Shown one piece after another: positions 23,601-33,600 of a stretch of 64,000 nucleotides of DNA. Source of the DNA: Asterias amurensis (Eukaryota > Echinodermata > Asteroidea > Forcipulatida > Asteriidae); assembly GCF_032118995.1 (NCBI RefSeq), contig NC_092665.1:15210012-15274011 (forward strand), written 5' to 3'. The notes below the pieces were generated by a model that worked only from the letters and a program-made list of their open reading frames with translations, was not told the DNA's origin and ran no database searches. A program made the position numbers and the translations under genes. Each line of letters starts with the position of its first letter. Positions within the stretch are counted from its first letter, which is position 1.

Positions 23601-26375
23601 AGTGGTTAACTTTCTTTTCATTGCCCCTGGGCACTGATTACTGCATGAGGAAATTGCGCAAAATCCCAAGACAAGATCCTTTAAAGGATTTGGGTACTTT
23701 CTGCAACACAAAGAACAATGTTCACAGATTTACATTAAACTTACACCGTTTGAAAATAAGGATAGTAGAAAGCTAGCTGAGGTGCTGTAGTTTTTGAGAA
23801 ATGCGTTTTTATGCTGACAATTATTTTGAGTAATTACCAATATATAAGCTTGGGCAATATCCAGGCCTGATACTTCACGGAGGCAACGGAGGCGATTGCC
23901 TCCGTTGCCCCTTGCCATTGCCTTGGTGCCCTTGAAATGCTCCAGTAGAAATTTACAATTTCCTCATAGGGTGCCCTTTGCCACAGAGAAAATGCCTTGG
24001 TGCCCTTGCCCTTTCAAAAACGAAGCATACAGGCCTGAATATCGATTTATTTTATTCACGATATATCCCCGACAATATATCGCGATATTCGATATAATCG
24101 CGATTAATGAAATTTGACATCATCAGTCTTAAAACTCCAAGTGAAAGTTGTAGAAGAGACAGTCCTAGTATAAGAGAGGTGTTTTAACGACCTATTCTTC
24201 TGGTTTTACTCCAAACCTATGGGGTATCAGCTAGCAAATACATCGCGATATTTAATCGATGTATCGATATATCGCAATTATCGCGATTATCGCGATATAC
24301 CGCGATATATCGTGATATATCAATATTTCGATTAAAACCAAATCCATCCGATATCGAAATCGTGTCCAAATTAATATCGCGATATTCGATAATATCATGA
24401 TATCGCCCAAGCTTACCAATATAGTGCCCAGTGCCTTTAAAAGGTGCATTACAACCCTTGAAAAATGTTGCCAGAGTACGAAGGTCAGTCCTTTTGGTGA
24501 TATTATATCTCACCATCTTTACCTTTCCAAGAAACCATTGCATTTTCTGATCTGTTATGACTCTGGGTTTTACGTTCGGGGAAAGTGAGGAGGTGAGTTT
24601 CCTGTTGGTTTAACCAAACAGGGCCCAGTTTCATACAGCTGTTAAGCAGATAATACTGCTCAAAAAATTTCTTTGCTTAGCAAAAATTGAGTGGGACACC
24701 AGTCAAAACAATGTAAACTTAGTGTAAATTTGACTGATAACCCATTTCTACTAAGCAATATTTTTCTTTGCTTAGCAAGTTTTTTTGTTCTTACAGGCTC
24801 TATGAAATTTGGCCGAGGATGTAGCCTATACAAATCATTTGCTTTTGTATCCCCCTCCCACCTTCTCACGAAATTTTCATTGCATCTTGCTTAAAACAGC
24901 TTACCCCTGGTCACATGACTCTGAATCCATCTCCATACTAGCTGGAAATCCCGAGTCCAGACTGTCGTGAACATTGAGGGCGCTCTCCATTGATTCAGCC
25001 GCCTGACTTTGACTGCTCTGTGATTCGTCTTTAGCCATTCAAATAGAAATTCAATAGAACAGAGATTACAAGACGTGGCATTTGATTGTTTCTGTTTAAA
25101 AAACAAACAATGGGAGACTTTGGATCGCTAGGTGGCAGCAGACTTACCAGGTAAATTTCCATTGTTGAGGTAGTTCGGAGCATGCGCACCTTCCCGAGAA
25201 CAACAGATTTTACCTGGTAAGTCTGCTGGTACCAAGGGTCCCAAAAGTCCCCTTTTACCTTAAAACTTGTGGAGGTAAGTTTTTAAAAATGTGGTATTAA
25301 CACACATTTATTTCAAACGGCACTTTGGAGTTGTGAAAATAAAGCAAGACAAAAATTAACATAGGGAGGAAAGACTAAGTTTGTATACCTGTTTCCATGC
25401 CACTGAGTCTCGGCTTTTCCATGGCACTATCAGCTTCTTGTGGTTTGGGTGCCTCAGGGATCCGTTCTTGGACCATTTCTTTGCTATCTACATTATCTGG
25501 TTTAACTGAGGACCCACAGGGCTCACTGGCCAGATCGATGCCGGCTTGTGGAGTTTTTGAAGTGGCCGCCGAGCGGCCATCAAGCCGGGCTAGGCGCCTT
25601 CTACGAATCTGGAGAAAAAAAATACAAATTCCTTCCGAGGTTACAAAAAGTTAGTATCAGCATGCAGAGCATAACTTGTTATCACTGCAATGTTTACAAA
25701 GACTTATTGTTCGAATCAAGTCATGACCACACCAAAGCGGGTAATAAAATGAAGGGGGAAAAAAGTAAGAAAAAACAAGAAAATATAGAATTGAAAGTGT
25801 GAATGTATGGTTTGCAAGAAACGTAGAGGCCATACAAGCATGTGGATTCATCATAAATTATAAATAAGTAAATGATTCATTTTCAGCGAAGTCCAACCTG
25901 GGCTAGGCAGCGCTATGGAAACAGACACAAAATCGGCAGTTAAGCTGCTCTATGAAATGTGATCAATGCCTGATAACATCAGCAGTTTAGTTTTTTACTT
26001 TTCCTTTTTTCCCGAAACAGTACAATACAAATTTGTTTTGTTTATCAAATAAAGATAGATTATTATTTTTAGTTAGGAGAAAGATCGTCGGATGTTGCTT
26101 TTTTTCAATGGTCAAAATCACTGCACAAAAGGTAGGAACCCGGAACATGACTCGTTCATGTTATCTGTAACCCCTTTATGTTGAAACCGCAAACTTCCTT
26201 TCTAAAGGAAAACACAACAAATAGTTAGGGTTGGAGAATGGATCAAAAGTGTCTTAGTCATGCACCGCCGGCCGATCCAAGTCAGCGGTGCAGGATGAAA
26301 AAATGAAACCCGTAAATTGTTTATTTCATTACAAATTAAACAAAATAATACCTCATCTGGAGTAAGCTCACTCAT
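8651..26375 (-). CDS. UBE4B: Ubiquitin conjugation factor E4 B (Ufd2-type U-box ligase)
   Basis: UBE4B extends ubiquitin chains with E2 enzymes and works with VCP/p97. Exons (low-high): 26352-26375, 25389-25608, 24905-25028, 22875-22965, 21987-22128, 21364-21493, 20832-20974, 20460-20560, 19815-19923, 19221-19304, 18895-18950, 18517-18633, 18284-18382, 17312-17425, 17065-17154, 16837-16942, 15980-16218, 15661-15788, 14481-14582, 13761-13878, 13079-13196, 12600-12726, 11596-11740, 10936-11070, 10270-10461, 9642-9810, 8891-9037, 8651-8706. They total 3426 nt, or 1141 residues (human isoforms 1173/1302). The start [17 protein letters not shown] matches the family N-terminus. A Ser/Asp-rich linker contains [13 protein letters not shown]. 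The Ufd2 core carries PFLRPEL and [12 protein letters not shown]. The U-box starts at about residue 1075 ([17 protein letters not shown]) and the protein ends QSKSTL. The central Ser/Pro linker is much shorter than in the long human isoform. Boundaries are by eye but all phases agree. Confidence 0.96.
10205..10250. repeat. Short tandem repeat, ~20-bp unit
   Basis: The unit CCAGTTTGAACCAGTCATAT is repeated about twice, with a partial third, next to the 3' side of a UBE4B exon. Confidence 0.7.
10665..10865. repeat. SINE-like dispersed repeat in UBE4B intron
   Basis: The segment 'gtgcattctgcgctaccagctaggcttctagtgg' through 'ccctcacattttgatgtaaggc' is compact, GC-richer than the flanks and non-coding, and ends near a T-rich tract. 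I recall similar repeats in echinoderm sequence. No second copy is visible in this window, so the assignment is weak. Confidence 0.35.
11224..11550. repeat. (CTACAACTT)n-like minisatellite
   Basis: About 330 bp of tandem 'ttctacaa' / 'cttctacaa' / 'ttctacaatt' units with small variants fill a UBE4B intron just 3' (in gene sense) of the exon at 11596-11740. ORFs here are artefacts of the repeat. Confidence 0.9.
11809..12186. repeat. TTAA-flanked MITE family B, copy 1
   Basis: TTAA|AGCCATTGGACCCTTTC at the left and GGGTCCAATGGCT|TTAA at the right give ~20-bp inverted ends with a TTAA duplication. A central palindrome reads TCTCGTTAACGAGA. Full-length copies are at 38834-39212 and 40816-41188. 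It lies in a UBE4B intron. Confidence 0.9.
12355..12545. repeat. SINE-like fragment (GGTACCTGTGAG... TGGCCCAGTGAC)
   Basis: The block order 'gggtacctgtgagagcagagatgg', 'cagggagctgagatgg' and 'tgaaataaatggcccagtgac' is shared with 18990-19175 and continues into the element at 14715-15115. Together these look like pieces of one SINE family. Confidence 0.6.
13497..13692. repeat. GGGCCCAATTTCAT-family foldback element
   Basis: It runs GGGCCCAATTTAATAGAGC to GCTCTATGAAATTGAGCCC, about 196 bp. Both ends are intact, with TGCTTAAGCA-like runs near each and 'ccatgccacacagtcaaattgtgac' in the middle. It is in a UBE4B intron. Confidence 0.85.
14040..14235 (+). repeat. tRNA-derived SINE-like element
   Basis: 'gatggctgtgtggtaaatcgc' followed by 'gggttcgagtctc' resembles pol III A- and B-box spacing. 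The body then reads 'caagacactaaaccatttttgcttctg...gtgctaacacacatcg'. The same tail recurs at about 22350-22400. It lies in a UBE4B intron. Confidence 0.55.
14700..15115 (+). repeat. SINE-like element with ATT microsatellite
   Basis: It begins with 'ggcccagtgaccaggggtaataa', shared with the 12.4- and 19.0-kb fragments. It contains an (ATT)n run at 14797-14825 and a conserved-looking block 'gggacgtaaagccgttggtcccatgtg', and ends 'gcgctataccagacttcgttgttattattatta'. It is non-coding and lies in a UBE4B intron. Confidence 0.55.
15223..15588. repeat. Four-copy 92-bp tandem repeat carrying TGACGTCA sites
   Basis: Units start at 15223, 15315, 15407 and 15497 and are almost identical; the third lacks two bases. 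Each contains the palindrome TGACGTCA, the consensus CREB/ATF site, at 15226, 15318, 15410 and 15500. It lies in the UBE4B intron between exons 14481-14582 and 15661-15788. Confidence 0.95.
16425..16775. repeat. MITE family A, copy 2 (TTAA ends)
   Basis: TTAAAGACACTGGACACTA at the left and GTGTCCACTGCCTTTAA at the right. The internal palindrome (about 16573-16613) is made of TTGATTTCGAGACCTCAAA and its inverse. It lies in a UBE4B intron. Confidence 0.9.
17644..18026. repeat. MITE family A, copy 3 (opposite orientation)
   Basis: TTAAAGGCAGTGGACACTA opens and AGTGTCCAGTGTCTTTTAA closes the element. It is inverted relative to copies 1 and 2. The internal GAGACCTCA/TGAGGTCTC palindrome is retained. 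Confidence 0.9.
18990..19175. repeat. SINE-like fragment, same family as 12355-12545
   Basis: It shares 'agtacctgtgagggcaaagatgg', 'ctagggagctgagatagc' and 'gaaacaaatggcccaatgacc' with the 12.4-kb copy and lies in a UBE4B intron. Confidence 0.6.
19480..19650 (-). repeat. Inverted relative of the 114-bp minisatellite unit
   Basis: 'acagtcaaccctcctactgcctggccattcag' and 'gttaaccctcctactatttgaccatt' are the reverse complement of the 'gaatggtcagacag...aggagggttgactgt' block tandemly repeated at 34640-35075. Confidence 0.6.
20049..20160. repeat. Foldback element built of AACGATAACG / CGTTATCGTT arms
   Basis: The left arm, CACTGCAACGATAACAAG plus repeats, pairs with the right arm ending CGTTATCGCTGCAGTG. 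The centre is 'gcgtcccattggctgaatg'. It is about 112 bp, non-coding, and in a UBE4B intron. Confidence 0.8.
20205..20305. repeat. Decayed inverted repeat (CTACAGCTATAGCTAG)
   Basis: 'gctacagctatagctagatggcag' faces 'ctgatctagctgaatctgtagc', flanked by 'gtccgaaacat' and 'attttggacacgacctta'. It resembles the better preserved foldback at 59991-60132. Confidence 0.5.
22450..22834. repeat. MITE family A, copy 4
   Basis: It has the same orientation as copy 3. It runs from AAAGGCAGTGGACACTA to GTGTCCAGTGTCTTTAA with the internal GAGACCTCA...TGAGGTCTC hairpin. It lies in the UBE4B intron just 5' (in gene sense) of the exon at 21987-22128 and abuts the 3' side of exon 22875-22965. Confidence 0.9.
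23672..24440. mobile_element. TTAA-type element interrupted by a nested element
   Basis: The outer element opens TTTAAAGGATTTGGGTAC and closes AGTGCCCAGTGCCTTTAA. Its right third is split by an insert at 23844-24414 flanked by direct ACCAATAT copies. The left half differs from family A, so it is a hybrid or sister family. Confidence 0.7.
23844..24414. mobile_element. Nested 571-bp insert with 8-9 bp target duplication
   Basis: ACCAATAT (23836-23843) is repeated at 24415-24422; it is 9 bp if the preceding T counts. Inverted ends are AAGCTTGGGCAATATC and its complement with one change. The flanks inside are dense in CGATAT/ATATCG. A further block at about 23862-24036, bounded by CAGGCCTGA on both sides, belongs to the 'TGCCTTGGTGCCCTT' repeat. 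An 8-bp duplication fits a hAT-like element, but no transposase is present. Confidence 0.75.
24620..24814. repeat. GGGCCCAATTTCAT-family foldback element
   Basis: GGGCCCAGTTTCATACAGC to GGCTCTATGAAATTTGGCC, with 'ttagcaaaaattgagtgggacaccagtc' in the middle. It lies in a UBE4B intron. Confidence 0.75.
25108..25253. repeat. Foldback family F (CAATGGGAGACTTT / TTACCAGGTAA), copy 1
   Basis: The left arm has GGCAGCAGACTTACCAGG and the right arm CCTGGTAAGTCTGC. The outer ends are CAATGGGAGACTTTGG and GGGTCCCAAAAGTC. A second copy is at 52918-53070. Each arm contains TTACCAGGTAA, which looks like a splice donor in either direction. Confidence 0.85.
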
Positions 26376-26969
26376 ACTTGTTGCTCACAGTAAACTTAAG
26401 GGATAAATCGGTTACATACAAAACGGGAACAAGAGAAAAACTTCCTGAGAAATAAAGAAGATAGTGTTGTTTCTTGACGATCACAGGGCGGCCATGTTTA
26501 CTGTGACTGTGTGTGTGACGTCGAACGTTATTTGCGCCTGCGCGGTCACGGACTGGTGTATCTATTTTTAGACAAAATCAAGTTTGATCACGTGTGTACA
26601 CACCCATTGGTCAATAGAGGGCGTTCATCATGTAAGACACTTCACGAAATTCAACAACAAGGACATCATTTTGGGGGATTTTAAAGTTTGAGCAGTGGCA
26701 AAAAAAGAGCTGGTGGTCGTCTATTTTTATCAGGATAGGTAAGTTACAATACATACATGCACGTAACGGTACATTATGACGTGCCGAAAGTGTCAGTGCA
26801 GTGGCAGTGCTGAGTGTGACTGAGAGAGCAGAGAGAGTCAGATCAGAGTGCATGCATGATTTTGTGAAATTGCTGAAAGCATGGAGGTAGACTGAAAGTA
26901 TTGTTGTATGATGATATGAACTTGCCCCCACAGCACATCCACATCATGCACAAGGTTTATCGCGAATAG

Positions 26970-27105
26970 CAAAAGGATAACTTTCCGCATGGCGCCACCA
27001 CTTTTTCACTCATTTTTACAAAAAGGGATATATCAATCAGGTAAATTAAATACTATATTATTTTATTTCGAATGAAAAAGTGGTGGCGCCATACGAAAAC
27101 TTTTC
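26970..27105. repeat. Foldback family E (GGCGCCACCACTTTTTCA), copy 1
   Basis: TGGCGCCACCACTTTTTCA at the left pairs with TGAAAAAGTGGTGGCGCCA at the right. The centre holds 'aaaagggatatatcaatcaggtaaatta'. Other copies are at 39669-39816 and 63472-63606. Confidence 0.9.
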
Positions 27106-27384
27106 CAACATACACCGCATAGCAAACTGCCCCATATGCCTTCCCACAACGCATTGCAGTTCTGAATCGCGCTAAACCTTATGAATATGATAATGTTCAT
27201 TTCATTCCATTTTTATTTTGCCTTTTTGGGTCCAATCTCCAATTTATTTATTTATTTTGTATTATGACCTACTCCCAGAACTATGATGAGCTAGCTATGT
27301 TCGCTATCTTCGTCCGTCTCTACGAACGACGATAGTGGAACAAACCTCATATCCCAACTATTTACTTGCACCTTGTACAATAAA

Positions 27385-27567
27385 ATGCACTGCAACACTT
27401 GGAACTGCACATTTGTGACATTAGCAGCTATCCTTGGCGTTTACATCCTGACTGAAGGACTATGCCAAGTACCGGGAAAAGGAGAAGAAGTAACTTGTTC
27501 TACGGTACAAGTAATTATGACCAATTTTTTTAACTTAATAAAGTTAATTTCTTTCTTTCTAGGCTAG
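27385..27567 (+). other. Possible upstream ORF in the MANBA leader
   Basis: An ATG at 27385 opens a reading frame (MHCNTWNCTFVTLAAILGVY...) with a hydrophobic, signal-peptide-like start. It closes before the MANBA ATG at 27624. GTAATT at 27511 and TTTCTTTCTAG ending at 27562 could remove a very short 5' UTR intron. Whether it is transcribed or translated is unknown, and chance is a fair explanation. Confidence 0.25.
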
Positions 27568-27623
27568 CATTGAATGAAAGGGTCATAAATAGTTGTGCAC
27601 TACACCGTCAACAAGCATCCGCA

Positions 27624-30600
27624 ATGCGTCTCAAGTACCTTGGATTGATTATTGTACTTTTAGTCATTTCTACCAGAGCAGAAGTTAAAGTTGACCTTGG
27701 CGGACTTTGGGCGCTTACAAATGCAAATAGAAGTAAGTCTAAGTGTTCTTCAACATTGTTGAATGGTGGTCAGGTTGATGAAGTGACTTGTGCCTCGCCT
27801 TCCATCTCTGGGACTCTGGTTTGAATCCCACCGGGGCACTTTTTAGATTGGGTTTTCAGTCCCTACTTGACTATTTTGGTTTTCCCTTGAATAGTTCTCT
27901 GGGGTTTTCCTCCAACATCTAAAACTGAAATTACTTCATTGTCTTCTCTCTTCTCGTTTGGCTCTAATGATTAAGAGCGTTGAGAATTATATCAAAATGC
28001 AAAATGTTTTGGTGGGGCTAGACTTGTGGACAAGTCGTTAATGGTCTAACGCGGTAAGAAAGTCAAGTTGTGGCGGTGCTCTTGCGAGATAACTGCTCTC
28101 GTGCTAACTGCTGGGACTGTAGTTGGAGAGCAGTAGTCTCGGGGGGCCAGCAGTCTCGCGAGAAAATCGCGGGAATCGCGGGGAGATTCGGAATAGAATC
28201 GGAACGCTATCACCGCGACAGACATTTAACAACTTGTCCACAAGTCTATGGTGGGACCAGCTTAAGAAGGTCTTCAAGGTCAAGTTAAATTTTGTGATGC
28301 GTTTATTTCCTACCATGCGTACCCCCTGTAAACTAATGTGCATCCACCTTGATTGCAGGTATTTCAATACCGGCAACTGTACCTGGCGGTGTCTACACAG
28401 CCTTGCAGACAGCGGGTATAATTAACGACCCCTATACAGAGTACAATGATGTCTTGTACCGCTGGGTGGCCTACGACAATTGGACTTACACTCGCACAAT
28501 CAGCGGTAAGATTAAAAAAAAGTAAACATCTGAAAAGGAAGAAATATTGAGTATTACAAACAAGTGTTAATTGCACAGTATCTTAGTAGCCCACAGGGTA
28601 CAATTCGAGGCAGAGGTCGACCTAAGCTGCGCTGGATAGAAAATGTGACAAAGTGGAGTGGTGGAAGCGTAGGAGAGCTGAGAAGAGCAGCGATTGAAAG
28701 AGAACAAGTGATGGCGGCGACTCCAGGAGTTCACCCCCATTAGTTTTATAGTGTGATTGTGTCTGTTTACTTTTAAATATGCTGATTTGTTTGTTATAGC
28801 TATTATATGCAGGGCCCAAATGGAAAGCAGTTTTTTACTGATTTGGCGGCTAAATAAATAAATAAATAAATAGACGCAATTGCCAACTGATGATGAGGGC
28901 AAATTGAGAAGTGGTGTTTACAGCAGTGTTTACTATACAATGTAATCAGGCTAGCGTTAAAGTGACTGAAGACATGAGTAACATCGTCGTTATTATTACA
29001 TTTCCTTCTATTTTTTCCCCCTTATATTATCAGTAACGTCAAAGCAGCTCACTTCAAAGAATGTCCGTCTCATCTGTGAGGGCCTGGACACCATCTCTCT
29101 TATCACAGTCAATGGCAAGACGATTGGCAGATCCAAGAATATGTTCATCCGCTACGAGTTTGACTTGAAGGCTGTGCTCAAGGTTTGTAGCTTCCGACAC
29201 CACACGCCCAACTGAACAATCAACCATCAGAACACTCTCATCTGTTCACAATCGGACTTTCACCTTTGTTGCTCCCCAAATGTGGAGCAACCTCCCAGTG
29301 TGCATTAGAAATTGTAACTCTTTGACAATTTTCAAGAAATCTCTTAAAACTTATCTGTATCAAATTTAATATGTTGTAGTATAGTTCTATTGGTTTTGCT
29401 CACTTAATAGCGCTTTGATCTTGACAAAGAGGCACTAAGTATGTAAATTAGTGGGTTCTTCCGTCGAAGCAGGGGACAAAATCTGTAAGAAGTGGTTGTG
29501 TAATGTCAGGGACAGTGGTTCATGAAGATAAAGTTACTTGAAGACGATGAAGCTACGTCAAAAACTCCCCCAGACACACCTTCGTCGTGTTGCGCCAGTC
29601 TTTTGTCAAGTTGCCTGAACAACAAGTTGACTTCTTCAGTTTTAATCTGAGAGGCGTTACTGACAATAATGTCTCCGACCTTTCTGTCCCTTCCCCCTTC
29701 AGGAAGGAAACAACACAATATCCATCGCCTTCCAATCTGCAATCACCTACGCTCTCGACAAATGGAAAGCCCACAAAGCATACGACGTTCCCCCCGACTG
29801 CCCACCAGATGTCCAGCATGGCATTTGTCATCCAAATTTCATCCGCAAGGAGCAGTCGTCCTTTGCCTGGGACTGGGGGCCTGGGTTCGCTTCTCAGGGT
29901 ATTTGGTGAGTTGGTTTGAATCCCATTTTCACTGGTTCAAGTTTTTTATGGGTATTAGCGGGGTTTTTTTGGTGAAAAACCATTTTGGTTGTGTAATGGC
30001 CTGAAAAAATTGAATGATCCTGGACCCATTTTATTTATCTTTTTTGAACAGCGAATTCTGAAACTGTTGAAATTTAATAACTACTTCAAACTCTTGAATG
30101 CTGAACGTTTTCAAGTAAAATTGAATTAGCCGGATGTTCAATTGGTGATTTTTTTTTTTTATTAGTTGCAAAAACCTTTTTTAATCTTTTGTTCAGGAAA
30201 GATATCCGTATCGAAACATTTGACTGTGCGGTCATCAGAGACGTTGTTGCCACGGCAATTCCTTTCACTGGTGAGTATTTGAAACAAAAAAATTATCCTT
30301 TTGAGAAAAAAAATAAACGCAGATATTTTGTAAGGTGTTGTGCACACACGCTATGGGGCCGAAGGTTGTGTTTGGTTGTAGCCAAGTATTGTTTATTACA
30401 GTGTTTGGTAAAGCGATGTTCTACTGCTTCGTTTTTGAGAGGGGCAAGCGCGCGCACCAGGCATCTCCTCCTTGAGGGGAGTATTTCAAGGGCCTGAAGG
30501 CAATGACCTTTGTTGCATCTGTGAAGTATCGGGCCTGTACTGCAGTGTAGAACTAGTTTATAACGATAACAAAAACCTATCATGGTTTGCACAAATGTTA

Positions 30601-33600
30601 CCTCTAAAACAGTTTCCGCAGACATCGGCGATTTTGGGGGAGATTTTTTTTGAGATTTCAATTGGACACAGCATTTTTTACGGTTTTCTCAAAATAGTTT
30701 TGTGTCTATTTCCAGATTTACATTTGACGCCCTGGTCTATCCAAGTGACAGCCTTCTTCGAGCTTGGCGCTTCCGTCTCTTGTTCAGGAATCTTACAGGC
30801 TGATTTCAAAGTCTTGAATGTCAGCCATTCTGCAACGGTCAAGCTGACCAAACAGAAGACCAACTTCTCTATGAAGTTTCAAGTTCAAAAGGTATAAGCG
30901 CACACACTCGCTCACAAGTGTGTACATGCCTGCAACCATGGACCTCCTATTGTTCCACTTTTATTAAGAACTCACTCCGCGGTAGTACAGTTAATAACAA
31001 TCCTATAAGCTAAAGTAGAAGTCCTAGCCTATTTTCTATACCATCCGCCCGGGTAATAGTGAAAAAGCAGGACAGTTCTTTTCAGAACTGAGAAGTCTCC
31101 GGAACACCCGAAATATCTACTCCGCGGTAGTAGAATAAAAAAAAAAGACAGTTCTCTAAGAACAAACTCTACCTGGCAAGTACATAGATACACACATGGT
31201 GTTACCGCAAACCAAATATATATTGATACCTCACCATGCAATGCCTCAAATCCTACATGTTTATACTCTAGCTTTTTTGCAACAGCTCCCATTGGTACTG
31301 TACACGTTTTCCAACTGTGGACTTTTCCTGAACTGTGGACCCTAGCTACTGTCCCTCTTTTGTTATTGGTCCCGGTTTGAATGTGTGTACCTACCCAGTA
31401 ACCCTATTCTTAATAAATGACTTCGTAAAAATGTTACCAGTTTATCAGCAGCCCTATGACATTCTGAAGAGTACATTTTGTCTAAGACAAACTTGTTGCA
31501 AAAGTGCCCTATATAAGAACTTTTTATTATTGTTTATTATCGTGTACAAATAAATGGATTGACCGTTGATTTGTTATACAGGCAAAGACATGGTGGCCTG
31601 CTGGCTTTGGGGATCAGCAGCTTTATCAACTTCAAGTCTCGTTCTCTAACGGAGGTAGATCATCTGATGATCAAGACTCGTCGACAAAATCACTGCTGTT
31701 TGGGTTCCGCCGTGTAGAACTTGTTGAGAAGAGTGTAACGGATATTAAAAATGATGCTGCAGGTAAGTCATTGAAATAACATAGGTGTGAGGATCAATTC
31801 AATTCATTCAACATTTATTTCCATATTAGTGAAAAAAGGAGAATAATAGACAAATTAGATACACATATTTAAGACAGTCAAGAAAATACTAAATGAAAAT
31901 GAAATGAAAAAGTATAATGTAATTGATACAGAGCAATGATGAACAATTTTGCTTAATTAGTTGAGTGAAGCCCGGCTTATACTTCCAGAGAGCGCGTACC
32001 AGTTATTGTGTCACCAAAATTGGCATTTGCCTTCGCAGGAAGTATGAACCGGGCTTTAGCCAGGTATAAATAGTAAAAAACCATGAACATTTTCTTTGGA
32101 ATTCCAAACAGGTCTGTCGTTCTTCTTTAACATCAACAATCAACGCACTTTCATCAAAGGGGCCAACTGGATCCCCGCAGATGCATTCCAGGAGCGTGTG
32201 TCTCGCCCGCGGCTGGAGCGTCTTCTACAGTCTCTTGTAGACGCTAACATGCACGCCACAAGGGTGTGGGGAGGCGGTGTGTACGAGCAGGACGCCTTCT
32301 ATGAAATCTGCGATGCGCTGGGTATCGTGGTGTGGCAGGACTTCATGTTTGCCTGCGCTATGTATCCGGTGGATGAAGAGTTTCTTAGCAGTGTGAAGTC
32401 GGAGGTCATTCAGCAGGTATAAAGGTCAAAACAAAATTTGTAAAAACATGCTTAGCGTCTTCGCTTGCCCTCTTTTTAGAGGCCGCCTCCATTTTTTAAT
32501 TTCTTTTTTTCAATACAAAAGAAAGGATACCTTTTAACGATCTCAGATGAATTTTATTTTTTTTTTTGAAAAATAGCTCAGCTGGTTGTCTTTAAAAGAA
32601 ATTTAGGCTGGCCATTAAAAAAAATTTAAAAAAATGAAACCTCCTTCCATTTTTCAAAAAGGCAGGACACTAATAATAATTTTGATAATTTTCTCAAACG
32701 AATTCTTTTTGCAGACAAGACGTCTTGCGAGTCATCCTTCTATTATTGCATGGAGCGCTAATAATGAAAACGAAGTCGCCCTCAGACAAAACTGGTATGT
32801 ACCCTTTATAAAATCATTGGCTATTACTGTAGATGTTTGCCGATTCCAGTAATCTAGCCGTAGCCAGTTTGACTTTGGGGCACTGAGAGGTGTAAGGGAG
32901 TGAAGTTCTCCTGTGTTATTTGTTTCATCTTCTGTTATCTAATTGATGGAAAAGTCAATAAATAATTCTTTGCAGGTATGGGACAGCCAATAATTTCTCG
33001 CTGTACCAGAAAGATTTTGTCACCCTGTACATCAACACAATCTTGGACGCTGTGAGAGAGAACTCTAAGTTGCCCGCTGTCAGTTCCAGTCCTTCCAACG
33101 GGCCTGAGAGTGAAGCCGAAGGATGGGTCGCCCAGGACCCTACCGACCCTCATTATGGTGACGGTAAGGCAAAGTAAATATTTAAGGCAGGCTTGGGGAT
33201 GATTTCATAGCGGCTGCCTAAGCAGAAAATATTCCCTAACAATTTTCTGCTTAGCAGAAATGAGCAGGATAGCAGAAAAAAGACATTTTCAAATCAACCC
33301 TGAAGACTCATCTTTATTTTTACAAACATTTCAGTAACATTCCATAGACATTTGATGTTTTCATTTTTCTTGATCTTTGCACCCCTGGGGGACAACCAAG
33401 AGAGAACCAATGTTGGAAGTTATGCTCCTACTCTAGTGGTTCGGCACGACTCTAGGGTTCCGTCTGAATTGGGTGTTAACAAAACTCTCTTATCCCGACA
33501 GTGCACTACTACAACTACAACGACGATTGTTGGAATACGTCAATATATCCCAAGCCGAGGTTCGCATCGGAGTATGGCTTTCAATCATGGCCCTCGCTTG

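Larger units (their letters stand above)
26376..27623. promoter_or_regulatory. UBE4B/MANBA head-to-head intergenic region
   Basis: This 1.25-kb gap separates the two start codons and must contain both promoters. GC-rich sequence clusters at about 26455-26560. TGCGCCTGCGCGG (26533-26545) resembles an NRF-1 site, and TGACGTCG (26516-26523) is CRE-like. Both are within 170 bp of the UBE4B start. No TATA box is evident. A foldback element (26970-27105) sits in the MANBA-proximal half. Positions of transcription starts are unknown. Confidence 0.5.

Noticed and set aside
30293..30661. 122-codon minus-strand ORF
   Set aside because: It lies in MANBA introns, has no domain, and no acceptor or donor supports it.
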